Shown here one piece after another: positions 1 to 12,095 of a stretch of DNA of 64,000 nt. The notes beneath the pieces were generated by a model. The model did not search any database and was not told the DNA's origin. It saw nothing but the letters and a program-made list of their open reading frames with translations. The position numbers and the translations under genes are program-made. Every line of letters begins with the position of its first letter. Position 1 is the stretch's first letter. The stretch lies in the NCBI GenBank assembly GCA_029891385.1, contig CM057228.1, positions 82,510,964 through 82,574,963 on the forward strand. The letters are read 5' to 3'. This DNA comes from Erythroxylum novogranatense (lineage: Eukaryota > Streptophyta > Magnoliopsida > Malpighiales > Erythroxylaceae).

Positions 1-251
1 TATCGTGCCTTTTCCCACAATGCTCACATGGGGACCACTGGTTCTGCACTATACCTTGTCTACCACCACCAGATAAATCTACCCTCTTGCGCTCCTCGAT
101 CGCTCACGCCCACTGATGATCTGAATGATCTACTCTGGCGCTTACTGAAACTCCTGCCAAAACTTTCGTGTCTCTCACTAGGCCTCCTTCCTCTGGACCC
201 TTGCCCGGTCTCTGTTTGTTTCTCCTTCATCAGCTGTTCAATTCTGATTGA
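1..251 (-). pseudogene. Gag C-terminal part with zinc knuckle start, outer Gypsy
   Basis: Reading the minus strand from 251 to 1 gives a basic, Arg/Ser-rich gag spacer, an in-frame stop, and near the window edge a motif beginning C-E-H-C-G-K-R-H, the start of a retroviral CCHC-like zinc knuckle (nucleic-acid binding in the capsid). The knuckle lies in a different frame from the spacer, so a frameshift is present. The frame at 251 continues exactly from the gag core ending at 7214, the two being separated by solo LTR A and one TSD copy. Protease and pol should follow to the left, outside the window. Confidence 0.75.
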
Positions 252-585
252 GGCAGTGTTGGACCATGATCTTTAAGTGGAATTTAGATAAAATGAAATG
301 TATAAACGAATCTCTGAGTATTTGATGAAATGAAAGACATTGAGTTTCCTTGTGTTTTTGCATATGTTTGATAAAAAGACGAGGTAGTATGATATTGAAC
401 ATGGCCTCGTCCAATGAGGAGAATAGTGTTTTGAGTTTAAATGGAAATTGGTAGGAAATTGGGGTTTTGATGAACCAACTAAATTGAGATTTGAGAAGAT
501 TGTGAAAAGAAATTGTTGTTTGGATTGTTATGAAGTGTTTAGGCATTTAAATAAGTGAATTTGTGAAGATTATAAGTGTATATGG

Positions 586-2683
586 TGTTGGATCGGAAAA
601 AGAAAGCATGCTTAGTATGGAGAAACGATAGATTTCAAAACTTTTTAAGAAATCATCTTGCAGGGGAAGCAATATATCCAAATCAACATGCTAATCCATA
701 CATGATATGGTATAAGGATAATAAAACCAAGAACAAGATAAAAGGAATTACCGACTCCTTCGCCATGACTTTAAATCCTCATTGCGCTATCCTCTCCTTC
801 TTATATCCAAATCCTTTGCCTTTGAGTCTTTTCCTTTAGCAATCTATCTTCTTCCTTGTTGTAGTATCCTCAACCAATTAGATTTATCATTTGTTCTTCA
901 AGGACAACTAGGTTAACAAAATCCTTTGGTGGAAAAGGAGAAGAAATATTTGGAGGAGATTTTCTTAGAAGAAGAAGAACCAAAATTGAAACTCTTTCAA
1001 TTCTTTCACTTAGGAATTTCGGTTCTACCTTGCATGAAAGGAGAGAATGTCTAAAAACCATGCAAGAACCCTTTCTTACATCTCAATTTCGAAATATGCA
1101 TGAATGGAAAAAGTGAGAGCCATCCAATGCATCACTTCTTACATTAATCACTCATCAAATAGCCAATAAATGAGACTTACTTCATTTATCTTTAAAATGG
1201 CTATTTGAAAAGACCATAACCTATAATTGAATACCCATTTTGGTTTTGGCAAGAAGAAAGAAGGAAGATGGTCCATCTAATGCACATCTTTCATCTTTAA
1301 TCTAATGAATGCAAATAGGTTACATGCCAACATTAAAAGCCAACCATTAAACCATTTAATGGTAAGTTCATAACTCCATTTAATAATGATGAACCATAAT
1401 AAAGACCATCTTTATTTAGTATTTTAATGTCAAATGTGTGGTTACACATCTAGCCTAGCACAATTTCGAAATTGCTTCTTCTCCATTTAAAAAAAATTGT
1501 TTTAATATAATTAATCTATTCAATTACATTAAACCAAAACAAGCTCATTTCTAAATGAACATATGGGCTTCCAATTAACCATTAATTAGTATAAGCCCAT
1601 CATTCAATTATGGACATCTAAAGCCTCCAAACTACTTCTTACTTAGCTTGATAACCTTCCTTAAAGCCAAGTGGGGAATCTTATTGGACTTTGATAATTC
1701 AAGCTCCAATAAGCCCATAAATAATTCAATCTCATTGGAATTAATTCTAGCTTATTAACTAAATGTCATTCCACTAAAAACAATTAGTTGAACTCTTGAA
1801 TTAATAAATATTATGAGAATATGTTCAATTGGAAACCCTATTTAGAACCTTATTATAGCCATCTGCACAACAAAGGGTAAAATTACCGTTTTGCCCTTAT
1901 GTTGGTTTTTCCTTCTAGATCTCTCATTTTACTTTATATGGTGATTAACACATAAGATCTCATCTTAGTGTTAAGACTTGATGGGTAGCTAGTCCATCAA
2001 ACTCTCGCGCCAGCTTTAATCACCAAATCTCCTTAAAACATCTAGAAGAGATGATAACACTATAAACTCTTTATTTGAGTTAATGTTCTCGATACATGTT
2101 TCAATTAATAATTCCAACATGCGATAATCGGATTAATACCTGTAAAAATCCATTCCGATCATATCAAGAATTATAATGAAACACATATGAGTTCACCACT
2201 TATCAAGATTGTGGTTCATAATAGCGAATGCTTGTTGTATGTTTTAAGAATAAAGTAACGACCCACTTTATTCTTGAAAACATACTTGATTCCGATTCAT
2301 TTAATAGTGCCATTATCGATAGTCTACTACTATCATGATATGAAACTCATCATTCCTTTAAGTAAACTCCTTTACTTATATGGAGATAAATCGCAACACT
2401 ACGTCTAAACCATAATCAAACGACCAACTTGATTATTCAACTGTGAATCAATTAATTGATTCTAATAATATACATGTTTCCCATACATCTCTATGTATAT
2501 GTATATTACTTACAAATGAATCTTGGTACCTTATGACCAGATATATAATGCTCATACAGATAAAACCAAACTCTTTTGTTTTATTAATAATAAATATTTT
2601 CATTACAAAATCAGAATCAAGAAGATAAAGTTACATGTAAATACACTTGCTTTCCAAGGCACTATATTTACATAACTCCAACA
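586..2683 (-). mobile_element. Solo LTR nested in LTR A, TSD TATGG
   Basis: On the minus strand it starts TGTTGGAGTTATG and ends CCGATCCAACA, with 6-bp inverted ends TGTTGG/CCAACA and a perfect TSD TATGG at 581-585 and 2684-2688. Length 2098 bp. A second member of the family lies at 49008-51099 on the plus strand. No coding potential was found and no internal domain is present, so the superfamily cannot be assigned. Confidence 0.9.
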
Positions 2684-2745
2684 TATGGTGTTAGGATAGA
2701 GGATGGAAGCATTGGAGAGGCTTGGAAGGGGTTTGGGTCACGCAT

Positions 2746-2881
2746 GTCTGTTAACGGACCTTCTCAGGCGAAAAGGACCCTCAGCCCAATTTATGTCCGT
2801 TAAACGGACATTCTCAGATGAAAATTGGGTTTTTAGCCCGTATGTGTCCGTTAAACGGACATGCATGTCCGTTTAACGAAC
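2746..2881. repeat. Array of GTCCGTTTAACGGAC-type palindromes in LTR A
   Basis: Four near-palindromes of 14-15 bp at 2746-2759, 2795-2809, 2846-2860 and 2867-2881. The second and third are the perfect form GTCCGTTAAACGGAC. Related copies lie in LTR B, at about 16473-16487 and 47890-47985. Function unknown. Confidence 0.85.
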
Positions 2882-4660
2882 AGCCTCAGGTCATCTACTT
2901 TAAATTACGATTTGGACCACATTAGTGGCTGAATATGATTTGATGGTCTTCAGGCAAGTTTTAGATCTAGAAGTCTTCTTTCCAATGGTCTAAGAACTAA
3001 AGTAATCAGACATTTTTAGTGAAAGTTATGACAATTGCACCAAGAGAGGTTTAAATTGATTTCGGTGTAAACATGGTTTAGTCTTTTGGGCATAACTCCC
3101 TCGTTTGATCTCCAAATGAAGTGATTCTTGAGGCGATAGATTTCTAAGATATGAATTTATCTCTCCTTGAAATTTGGTGGCTTTTGGTTTTGATATGAAA
3201 AAGTTTTATTGTAAGAAAGTGAGAGGTCAGTTTAGAGAGCATGATTAAGGTATAAACACATTTTGAAATTTTAAGCATATCTTGAGTTATAAACCTCCGA
3301 TTGAGTCGGTTCTTATTTCTAAATGAACTAGAGACTAAGAGATACATGTTTGAAGAAGTAAATTGTAATTGTTATGATTCCTCTGTATGGCTCACGCTTT
3401 GTGATTTGAGATGTTATGTGAACAATGTGAACCGATGTGGGCTAATAAGGGTACTTTGCAGTAACCCTAACAAGGAAACCCGCTAAGGCTTGATGAGGGT
3501 TAAATGAATTCGAGTTTGGATCAATTTTTGGGCCCTATTTAAAGAGTAAGCACATGCTTTGAAAGGGCTAAATGGATTAAACCTACAGGGTAAGACGTAT
3601 ATGTTTCATGATTGTGAAGAGTATAAGTGGTATGGTTTGGTTTAAGCTGTTGGGTTTCGATTCCAACATTTGTTCGCTCGCCCAGCGCTCGTGTTTTTCC
3701 TCCATGTGACGTCATTTTGTTTCTTCCTTTTCACCATCTTTTTGTATTTCTCCTTTTCAGCGCGTTGCCGTTTCCTCGCGTGCGACACCATCTCGTCTAT
3801 GATTTTGTTTCCATGCGACGTCATTTCCATTTGCTTATTTTTCTTCTAATTCGACCTTTGTTCAATCTTTTGCTTATATCGTTTCCGTCTGACATCCGAT
3901 TAACTTATTTTTTGAAGCGTTGAATTCCTAAGACAATTATCTACATCCTCATGGGAAAATTATAAATTTATGAGATTAAATTGAGGAAGATTGATTTAAT
4001 CAAAGTGAGTTGGGGAAATTTTCCGAACATGGTTCAGTCTTTTGAGAAATTCTTGATGTGTAGAGATTTAATTGAATTGATTCTTGAGACAAATTAAAAT
4101 AGATACATAGGGCTACAATTTATATGAAGGAATCGAATTTCAATTCCCCTAAGACTTTCAATTTCTGAATGGAAGTTCGGATTAGTGTTCAAATCTTAGA
4201 TGAGTAAAATCTGAAAGTATTTTGGCCATAACTTTTGCTCTAGTGATCCAAATGAGGTGATTCTTGATTTGGATTAAACTAGAGAAATAGGGTTACAAAT
4301 GATATGAAGGATTAGAATTCCAATTTAGTCCTCAAGAATGTCAATTTTTGGATGGAAATAAAGAACAGGAAATTTTGTTAACATAAGAACAATCCAAAAT
4401 GTTTAGAGTATAACTTTTGGTGTAGTGCACCAAATTAAATGATTTTTGTGGCGTTATGAAATTAAGTCAATGATGAACATTTATCTAGAAGGAAGTTTTA
4501 GTAAATTCCTTCATCTTGATGGTGAGAAAAATGTCCTAAAGTAACCATGAATTGAAATAAAGTTCAGGGGCAATTTTGGAAGATCACTTAAAGAGTTAAG
4601 GTTTTAGGCTTACATGGAAGGGCATTTTGGTCAATTGGCTTTCATTTAATGACATGGCAA

Positions 4661-4670
4661 TATAAAAGAG
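4661..4670 (+). promoter_or_regulatory. Probable TATA box of LTR A
   Basis: TATAAAAGAG at 4661 follows GACATGGCAA. LTR B has a matching minus-strand site, TATAAAT after GACATGGCA, in the corresponding place (about 15472-15479). Conservation between the two LTRs supports a U3/R promoter. Confidence 0.6.
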
Positions 4671-5589
4671 AGGGGCTGTCGTTTGGCATAAGGGGAAGCA
4701 TAAAAATTTGAGGAAAAAGAACAAGAGAAAGAAGAGAGAAGGGAGAGTGTGCCTTCGGATGAGGAGAAGAGGAGTGAAGTTAGGTTTTCGAATTTTTGGG
4801 TCTTCAAGCATGAATTTTGAGTTGATTCTAGAGGAAAAAGGTGGAAGAGCATGGGAGATTCCAAAGGAACCAAGAAATTTCGAAAATGGTGGAGATTAAG
4901 GTAAGAGGTGATTTTTGACCTTTGAGTTTTTCATGAAGTTTTGGTTTAGATACCTTGGAAATGGTATGGGTATGTGAATTATGAAGTCAATTTTGATGAT
5001 TGCATGGTGTGATTGATTCAATTTTGGATGGTTATTAATTAGGGTTTATGATTTTGAATTAAGGAAAAATTAAGGAAAGGCTTTGGAGAATTGAAGGTTG
5101 GGACAAAGTTCTAGCATAGAAATAAGGTGGGTGATGTGTTTATATTTTGAATTATAAGCTAACTATGTGATTTTGAAAAATGAAGAAGAAAAATATTTAT
5201 AAATTATTGTTTATGATCATGTTTGAAAGTTATGATTTTCGAACAATTAAATTCATTGTTTTTGAAATGACTGATGCTTTTATTTTTTTTAATAAAAGGT
5301 GAAATTGCTACATGAATTTTGGATGAAGCATGTGCATTGTGACTTGGATGTTGTTTGAATGAATTCATTGGTATGATTTATGCATTCTTCGTGTTTGGAT
5401 GAATTAAGTTTTGCTATGTGAAGTTGTGTCACATTATGCTTGATTATGGCACGATATGAAAAAAATTAAGTTTTCAAAATGTGCCTTCGGGTAATCCGAT
5501 TTTCAAGAGTGATTGATGTGTTAAAGAATATGTTATGTGGTTTGGTAGGTCCCATAAGTTTGAGTCAGTGCACTGTCTCATTTTTAAAT

Positions 5590-5737
5590 GCTTCTCCCGC
5601 CTGCCAGCTAGTGGCACTGGAGCTCCGATTTCGAACTCCCATAAGTCACGGCTACACTGGACCGCTATGCGAGAAAGTATAGTATGTTCTGCTCACGGCT
5701 GCACAGGACCGTTATGCAAAAACGTGCAGTACGTTCT
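5590..5737 (+). promoter_or_regulatory. Conserved LTR block with two tandem hairpins
   Basis: A block shared with LTR B and with the Tekay-type LTR. It opens with CTTCTCCCGCCTGCC, then a TAGTGGCACT word, then hairpins after TCACGGC. Hairpin 1 pairs 5652-5658 with 5676-5682 (one C-A mismatch); hairpin 2 pairs 5699-5704 with 5724-5729. The loop core is ACCGCTATGC or ACCGTTATGC. The hairpin unit is duplicated in tandem here, about 46-47 bp each, and single in the other two LTRs. It lies downstream of the presumed TATA box, so it should be transcribed. Confidence 0.7.
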
Positions 5738-7213
5738 GTTTTTTGACTGAACCAAACCATTATGATGTGTTATATGTTTTTTATTTTGTTTGTAATGTGA
5801 TGCATTCATGTTTTTTAAATTGTTCATGATTGGTGAAAAGAAAATTTAAGATTTACGAGAAATAAGGAAGTGAGGTTTTTCAGCTGTGATAGTTTTGGAA
5901 ATTGTGTATAAATGTTTTGAAAAGTTGAAAAGTTTATGAAATAAACATTTGATGAAATTTCTACTGTGAAATCCTTTATAAGATGGCAAAGGTTTTAAGA
6001 AATGACTTTTGCTTATTATTCAACTTATAAACATGTTATCCATGAGCTATCAGCTCACCCCCCTTTCATCCCCATCTCTAGGTATTCAAGCAGGAGATCG
6101 GATGAAAGAATGTCAAGACGTTTTTGTTTGATTTTTACATAGCGTGTAATTTTTGGAATGTGAATTTAGTTTTGGATTGTATATGGCTTGGAGAGCCATG
6201 AATGTTTCTAAGCATTTACTTAGTGATGTAGATGATTTATGAGTTTGTATAAAGATTTGAATAATGGTTTATGCGTATGGACTTGAGTTATGAAATTGGA
6301 ATTGTGTATGGCTATGGAATATGTATGAATTATGACTTTGTATAAGGACTAGAATGGTAGAGTAGTGTGTGATGAATTATGAATTTGTGGATGGTTATGA
6401 AATCATATATTGAATTAATTTATGAATGTGGTTTGGATATGTATAGATATGGATGAATTTGTAAGATGATGGAATATGAATTGTGATTGTGTATAAATAT
6501 GATTGGTTTGGGTGTTTGATTGAAATGTGAAATTGTATATGGAGTTGAGAATATGATTGTGTGTTGGATTCCGGATGGGGGGTCCGATGATGTTGAGTTT
6601 TGACTGGGAATTTTAGGAGTGAGTTTTAAAACAATTTGCAGGTTTTTGGGTTTTCAAAATACAGCCGTTATGCTGCTCAATTTTTGGTTCAAATGAAGAT
6701 AAAAATAAGAATAAGAGTTTGTTAAAGATGAGATTGAGAAATTGCATGTAAAGAAGCTTTATATGAATTGAGATTTGTATAAGGATTAATTTCCAAAAGT
6801 GGAAATTATTTGTTTTGATTTTGAATGAGATTTAATAAAGATGAAAGAAATGGAAAAGAAAGAAAAGAAAAGAACATTTAGACCGGTTTCGGACATTAAC
6901 TGAAATGTCTTAGTCTAAGGTTTCCAACGTGACCCTTTGGTTTTGTTTCATAAGTTTAAGATTTCGGATGTCGGATATTTGTTCAGTTCAGTTGCTTCGT
7001 TTGTATGCTTTGAATTCGATCCGTATTTGTTTCACATTTTTGTTATTCGATAATTCGATTCGTATTCGCTTCGCTTTCGATTCTTTCGTCTTATGTTTTC
7101 GATTCGATTTTTATTTTGCATTTGATTTCGATCGTTTATTCGATTTCGATACGCCGCTTTGTTTTTCGTTCTGTTTTCCAGTTGGGATCCGGTCTCGAGA
7201 TTGGGCCCCAACA

Positions 7214-7858
7214 GGCAGTTCTTAACTCAGCAAAAGTGCCCATATCTGACCTCGCCAACCTTGTTCTTATCTCCATATTAAGTCCATTTTCAAACCTCCT
7301 ACATTTGTCTTCTTCTGTGGGGATTAAAGCAGTAGCATAACCCATCAACTCATTGAATCTGACCTCATACTTAGCCACTGACTTCCTGCCTTGCTTCAAT
7401 TCCAAAAAATCCTGCATCTTCATGTCCAGGTAGATCTTGGGCATATAATTGTCTTTGAAGACCCTTAGAAAGTCTTCACACTTCAACTGGCAAGGCCTGG
7501 TGGTACTGCCTGGAACAGTCTTCCACCACTGGTAAGCTGGGCCCTGCAGTAATGATACTACATAATCAAACCTCTCATCAGGCTTGAAGTCCATCTGATC
7601 GAAGACTCTCTCTGTCCTCTCTAACCATCCCTCGGCCTCAGCAGGGTCTGTGTTGCCATAGAAGTCTACAGCTACCTGCTTCCACAGCCTATCATACCTC
7701 TTCTCCCTTCTCTCAGGAACTCTAGGAAGAAACCTCTCAAATCGAGGTACCGAGGACTCTTTACTGACTCCTACCAATCCTTGGTTAGTTGGTTGATCAA
7801 TTTGATCACCTAAGGCGGATGACCTACAACAAGTGATAACTTCAATCATTATCCGCAT
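7214..7858 (-). pseudogene. Gag core of outer Gypsy, truncated by LTR A
   Basis: Gag forms the capsid-like particle of the retrotransposon. From about residue 50 the frame shows a Retrotrans_gag domain: an AEGWLERTERVFD segment, then FDYVVSLLQGPAYQWW, then FLRVFKDNYMP, and EEDKCRRFENGL near the end. The same order is seen in the Tekay-type gag at 55948. The frame opens at ATG 7858, just inside the PBS, and meets the LTR A boundary after FAELRTA; beyond 7214 it translates LTR sequence and is meaningless. Gag continues at 251. Up to the insertion it has no stop. An alternative lineage within Gypsy is possible. Confidence 0.88.
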
Positions 7859-7911
7859 TGTTTAAGATATTTCATGCTTATCATTCCTATATGTCCCAAC
7901 AAATGCTAAAC

Positions 7912-7927
7912 CATGCTTTGATACTAC
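7912..7927 (-). other. Primer-binding site of outer Gypsy
   Basis: The minus strand reads TAGTATCAAAGCATGG a few bases inside the LTR end at 7933. This is a decayed form of TGGTATCAGAGCCATGG, the usual initiator tRNA-Met site in plant Gypsy elements. Confidence 0.7.
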
Positions 7928-7932
7928 CTAAA

Positions 7933-10724
7933 TGTAGCACCCTCTTACCTCAGGGTACATACCGGGACGCCCGAAGATCACCCCGACACATATCCTATGA
8001 CAAGGGCGAGCTACGTTCGATCACTACATTCACTTCCAATGGCATGGTATCACATTTTACTTAAAAAGCATCATAAGAAGATCACAATATTTTAAATCCA
8101 CTTTTCCTCATAACGTTTTATAATCACCGAATGTCTACATTATGCCTTTCAACATTTCCCTTAGGAACACATCAAAACCTAATACAAAAGGACTATATAA
8201 GAGAGGAAAAATATATGCAGTCTATCTAAAGTGTCCATAAATTCCAGCTAACCGATCTTTGAGCCATGACTTCACTTGCCAACACACAATCCACACGACT
8301 GGTAGAGCTTCTCAGTAGCTAGAATCGTCTCTCGGTCCTGAAAAGATAATGTTGCAATTTTGATGAGTTTTACGAACTCAATGAGGTAACCATCATCGAT
8401 GGTTCACTCAATTCATGCATCACATCATTACACAAAACATAATATTCACCTCTTTGCATATTCACAACATATCACATTGTTCATACAAAACACACATCAA
8501 TTATAATTGGCAATGCACGTGAGACTCACTTTCAGTTATTATTCTCGTTATGACCAAGTGCCTTTTTACCAACTCATCCCTTCACGGATGTCGAGCTTTG
8601 TCGTATAACGTCCCATATCCCTTAGTGGATATCGAGTACAGTCGCACTCAAGCCCGAGGCTCTATTCACATTCTGAGCTTTAAGCTATTTATCCTGGCAA
8701 CTCCAGTCATAACTTCCTTTATCTTACATGCATTCATGTAATGAATGTTTCACATAACATAATCTCAGTCAATCACATGGATGCACATTCACATTTAGAT
8801 CACATTCATCATCGGACCTTAGTCCGGCATTCAGCAGAAATGCTGAGCACGCTTTTGCATTCATATACACATTCACAATTTGGAGCACTTAAATAACTCA
8901 TTATAACCACATTCTAAAGCAGACAATTAATTGAGTGAGAACATCTAGGTTACTCACAGGTTGCTCCCGAAGCTAATGCCTGGAAGATCTAGCAACGTCT
9001 GGAAGTTGACGTTCCAGTTGCTCCTCTATAACAAATAGCATACATGATATCACAATTTGCACCATTAAGAGTGTTCAATAATGCACATATATGAGATGAA
9101 TTATGTACAATGCATGTTCATGATAAATCTCAGGTATTGTTCCTTGATTCTTCTCAATACTATCCCCATACCAAAATTCATTTTAAGTATAACTAACACT
9201 TAGGTTTATGCCTCATTAGAACTATTGAAAACACAGTTCATTACTCATTGACTTACCTTCAAACTTTCTGAAACACCCCTTTCGGATTTACTGTTTACAT
9301 TCAATAAGAAGGCAAAACTTGTGATATTTGAGCCAACTCTCTTCTACAAAAGTGTTCCTCTATTTGTTATCTTTCCATTGACACCAAAATCACTCAATTT
9401 GGTTCTATAATTTGGAAGATATGCCTCAAACATTTTCAGACTGTTCCTCTCCAAAACAGTGTACTATACCCAACTTCCATCCAGAAATTGAACACCTTAG
9501 AGACTGGATCAAGATTCATATTCTTCATATGATTTATATCCCTGTTACTCTAGTTTACTAAAAATTAAGAATAACCTCAATTGGAATCCTACAGACCAAG
9601 ATATCATCAAAATACTGAAATATGTTTAGTAAAATATCCAGTTCATGCTCCTTCCATCGATACCCTTACTTTGATTCAATCAATCATTTTCAATTTAATA
9701 CCAAAAACCATAAATTTCTTTGGAGAGATAAATAAATGTGTTAGGAATCTAATTCTTCAAAAATCAGGTCATTTGGAGGTCTAGAGAAGAAGTTATGACC
9801 AAAAGAGTCCAGTCAGTTTTGGCTTTTGTCTTAGTTCTATCGTCTCATTTCCATCGTCTCATTTCTATCGTCTGCTTTTCTTCCGTCTCATTTCTATCAT
9901 CTTCTTTTCTTCCTTCTCATTTCTATCGTCTGTTTTTCTTCCATCTCATTTCTATCGTCTATTTTTCTTCCGACTCATTTCTATCGTCTGCTTTTCTTCC
10001 GTCTCATTTCTATCGTCTGATTTTTTCCCAAAACATCTCCACTTATAAGGATCATAACTTTTGACTCCGATGTCCAAAATTTTCATGCTATATACCGTTG
10101 GAAAGCTAAAAGAAAAATATACAACTTTATATAGGCAAATTTGCCAAAATATATCTAGATCAAGTCCATATTTTCTCCCGAAATCAGAACACGAATTTTA
10201 TAATCAGCTTTCAATGCCTTGCACCCTATTCTCAACTTCAAGACAACTTTTGTGACTCTTAGAGTCAGAAATGAAATTTGATGTCTTCATATAAAATGTA
10301 GCCATGTGTCTCTAGTTTAATTCAAATTAAGAAACATTTTGTTTAGACAACTATAGAAAACGTTATGGCTAAAATACTGAAGTATATTCAGTGAACATTT
10401 TCCAGATTTTCAAACTTTCAACATTTTATATCACCAAAACACCAATTTTTTTAAAAAAATTAATTTAACACTATAACTGAATTTATTTCTTCCCAACTAC
10501 CCAGTATTTATGAACAAAAAAATAAATGTCATTTTCCATGTAGATGATAGTAACTTATCAAATTTATTTCACAAATCCCCAACTCTAAGGGATTTCTTCA
10601 CCACTTACTTGCTGAAAACTCCAAAATCTTCAAGCCCTAATCTCCACAAAATTTTTGTACTTCACTGAGTGCAATGATCATCTTCTGGTTTTTCTTAGGG
10701 TAGAGGATACAATGGCAAAGTAGG
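7933..10724 (-). repeat. 5' LTR of outer Gypsy, 3' part
   Basis: The plus strand begins TGTAGCACCCTCTTACC (the LTR 3' end in minus orientation) and runs to the LTR B insertion, including TSD GTAGG at 10720-10724. It shares with the LARD-like LTR the block around 8360-8420 (CCATCATCGATGGTTCACTC) and a block near 9750-9797. It carries a 29-bp minisatellite. No gene is present; ORFs here are chance. Confidence 0.85.
9841..10028. repeat. 29-bp minisatellite, six units
   Basis: Six head-to-tail 29-bp units start at 9855, 9884, 9913, 9942, 9971 and 10000, with a partial unit from 9841. The core word is TCATTTCTATCGTCTG. The pyrimidine-rich plus strand stays open in one frame, but only because 29-bp units lack stops there. 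Confidence 0.92.
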
Positions 10725-11218
10725 TGTTGGATCCCGTTTCCGGAACCCAACTGCTTATGAACTTAACACGATCACTCTTAAAACTAATCCGAAACGGAAC
10801 GAAAAACAATGAATCGGATCATATAGCGAAATAAACACATGAATCGGAAATGAAAGGCGGATAACTGAAAATTGAAACATATGTGACAAGTGGGTCGAAA
10901 CTGATTCGAAAAAAACGTAATCTGAATTCAAATCGAATGAAATTAAACAAATGCAAAGTGATTGAGCCAAGTTTATATTATAAATTGGCTGCATTTTCAT
11001 AGCTGCTTATGCATGTATTGACTCCTGATTGATGATTTTTGTACTTAAATTGGTTCCTCATACTGAGTTCTTTCAATTCTCAATTTGTCAGTAAATTGTC
11101 ATGATTTGATACTTATTTTTCCATAGTTTTTATTGGGACAATTGATACTGCAAATTGTTGTTATTGTTTTGTTGCAGGAACAAAGGAGTCAACGTAGGAA
11201 GTCAACAGTCCTTCCGCA

Positions 11219-11350
11219 CGTCGCGACGCATGGCATCTCACACGACGCGGCGAGCACACTTCCGCACGTCGCAACGCACGGCGATGTACACAACACGATG
11301 AGCAAGACAGAGCACACGTCGCGACGAATATTAATTTATACGTCGCGACG
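11219..11350. repeat. CGTCGCGACG palindrome array
   Basis: The 10-bp palindrome CGTCGCGACG occurs at 11219-11228, 11317-11326 and 11341-11350, with a one-mismatch copy at 11267-11276 and related CGACGCGG words between. It sits in the same LTR position as the TTCGCTGCGGCGAA array of the related Athila-like LTR. Confidence 0.88.
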
Positions 11351-12095
11351 TGGAGACGGATACCCGGACTCCAATTAGATATTTCTCTCACTGTACCGAC
11401 CCGGCCCGTGACCCATCCTTTAAATCCTGCCGAATTAGGTTATCATCAAGATCTGGCTGGGCAATTGAGAGAAGGGGAGATTGACGAGCAAGAGAGAAGA
11501 AGAGGAAGCAACATCGTCCACCACCCAGGGTTCCCTTCGGGGTTCCCTGGGGATAACTTTTGCATTAGTTTTCATCTTCTGTTTTTACCATCGCCGTCCA
11601 CCATGGATATCTTGGAGTCATTGCGAGTTGTGAGGCTTCGAGTTACTACGCGTGGCTTGGCATTTCTTTCCTGTTGAAGATGCAGGGATGGCTGGAGTTC
11701 ACCGAAGGGGAGTAGCTTAATCTGTAGTTTTGCTATGATTTATAAATGCCTAGGTTTAGGGTTTGTAATTTGTAGTGAAGCTATTTGATTATAGCTAAAT
11801 GTTTGGCATTTAATGTGTTGTTTGGATTGGTAGTTTACATTGTCACGTTTAACTGCATTGTTATGAACAGCTGAGTTGGGGTTTATTGCTTTGGAGTTAG
11901 ATTAGCTTAATTAGAGTTTAATTAAGCGTTGAACAATGTAATGTGTTATGGATTTGTTTATGTAGAACTTTGTGCTTAAATATATGAAGTCTCATATATG
12001 TCAACTTGTGATCTTGTTGATTCTTTTTTATCTGCCTAGTTGTGTTTGATAATGAGTTGATGCTAGATTTCATTAGACCCATTGCATTGGCAAAT

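Larger units (their letters stand above)
257..7213 (+). mobile_element. Solo LTR A (Tekay-like Gypsy) inserted in gag
   Basis: Begins TGTTGGACC and ends GGGCCCCAACA, flanked by a perfect 5-bp TSD, GGCAG at 252-256 and 7214-7218. Without the nested solo LTR (586-2683 plus one TSD) it is about 4.85 kb. No internal region or second LTR is present, so it is a solo LTR left by LTR-LTR recombination. The assignment rests on sequence blocks shared with the LTR of the coding Tekay-type element at 52041 (hairpin block near 5590-5737) and with LTR B, which is colinear in the opposite orientation. The unbroken stretch 2689-7213 contains only LTR sequence; the longer ORFs there have no recognisable domain. 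Confidence 0.88.

Noticed and set aside
4708..4899. Small basic ORF downstream of a TATA box in LTR A.
   Set aside because: No domain, on a purine-rich stretch; the matching stretch of LTR B does not conserve it.
7858..8064. ORF spanning the PBS and LTR end of the outer Gypsy.
   Set aside because: It crosses from the non-coding leader into the LTR and is antisense to the element.
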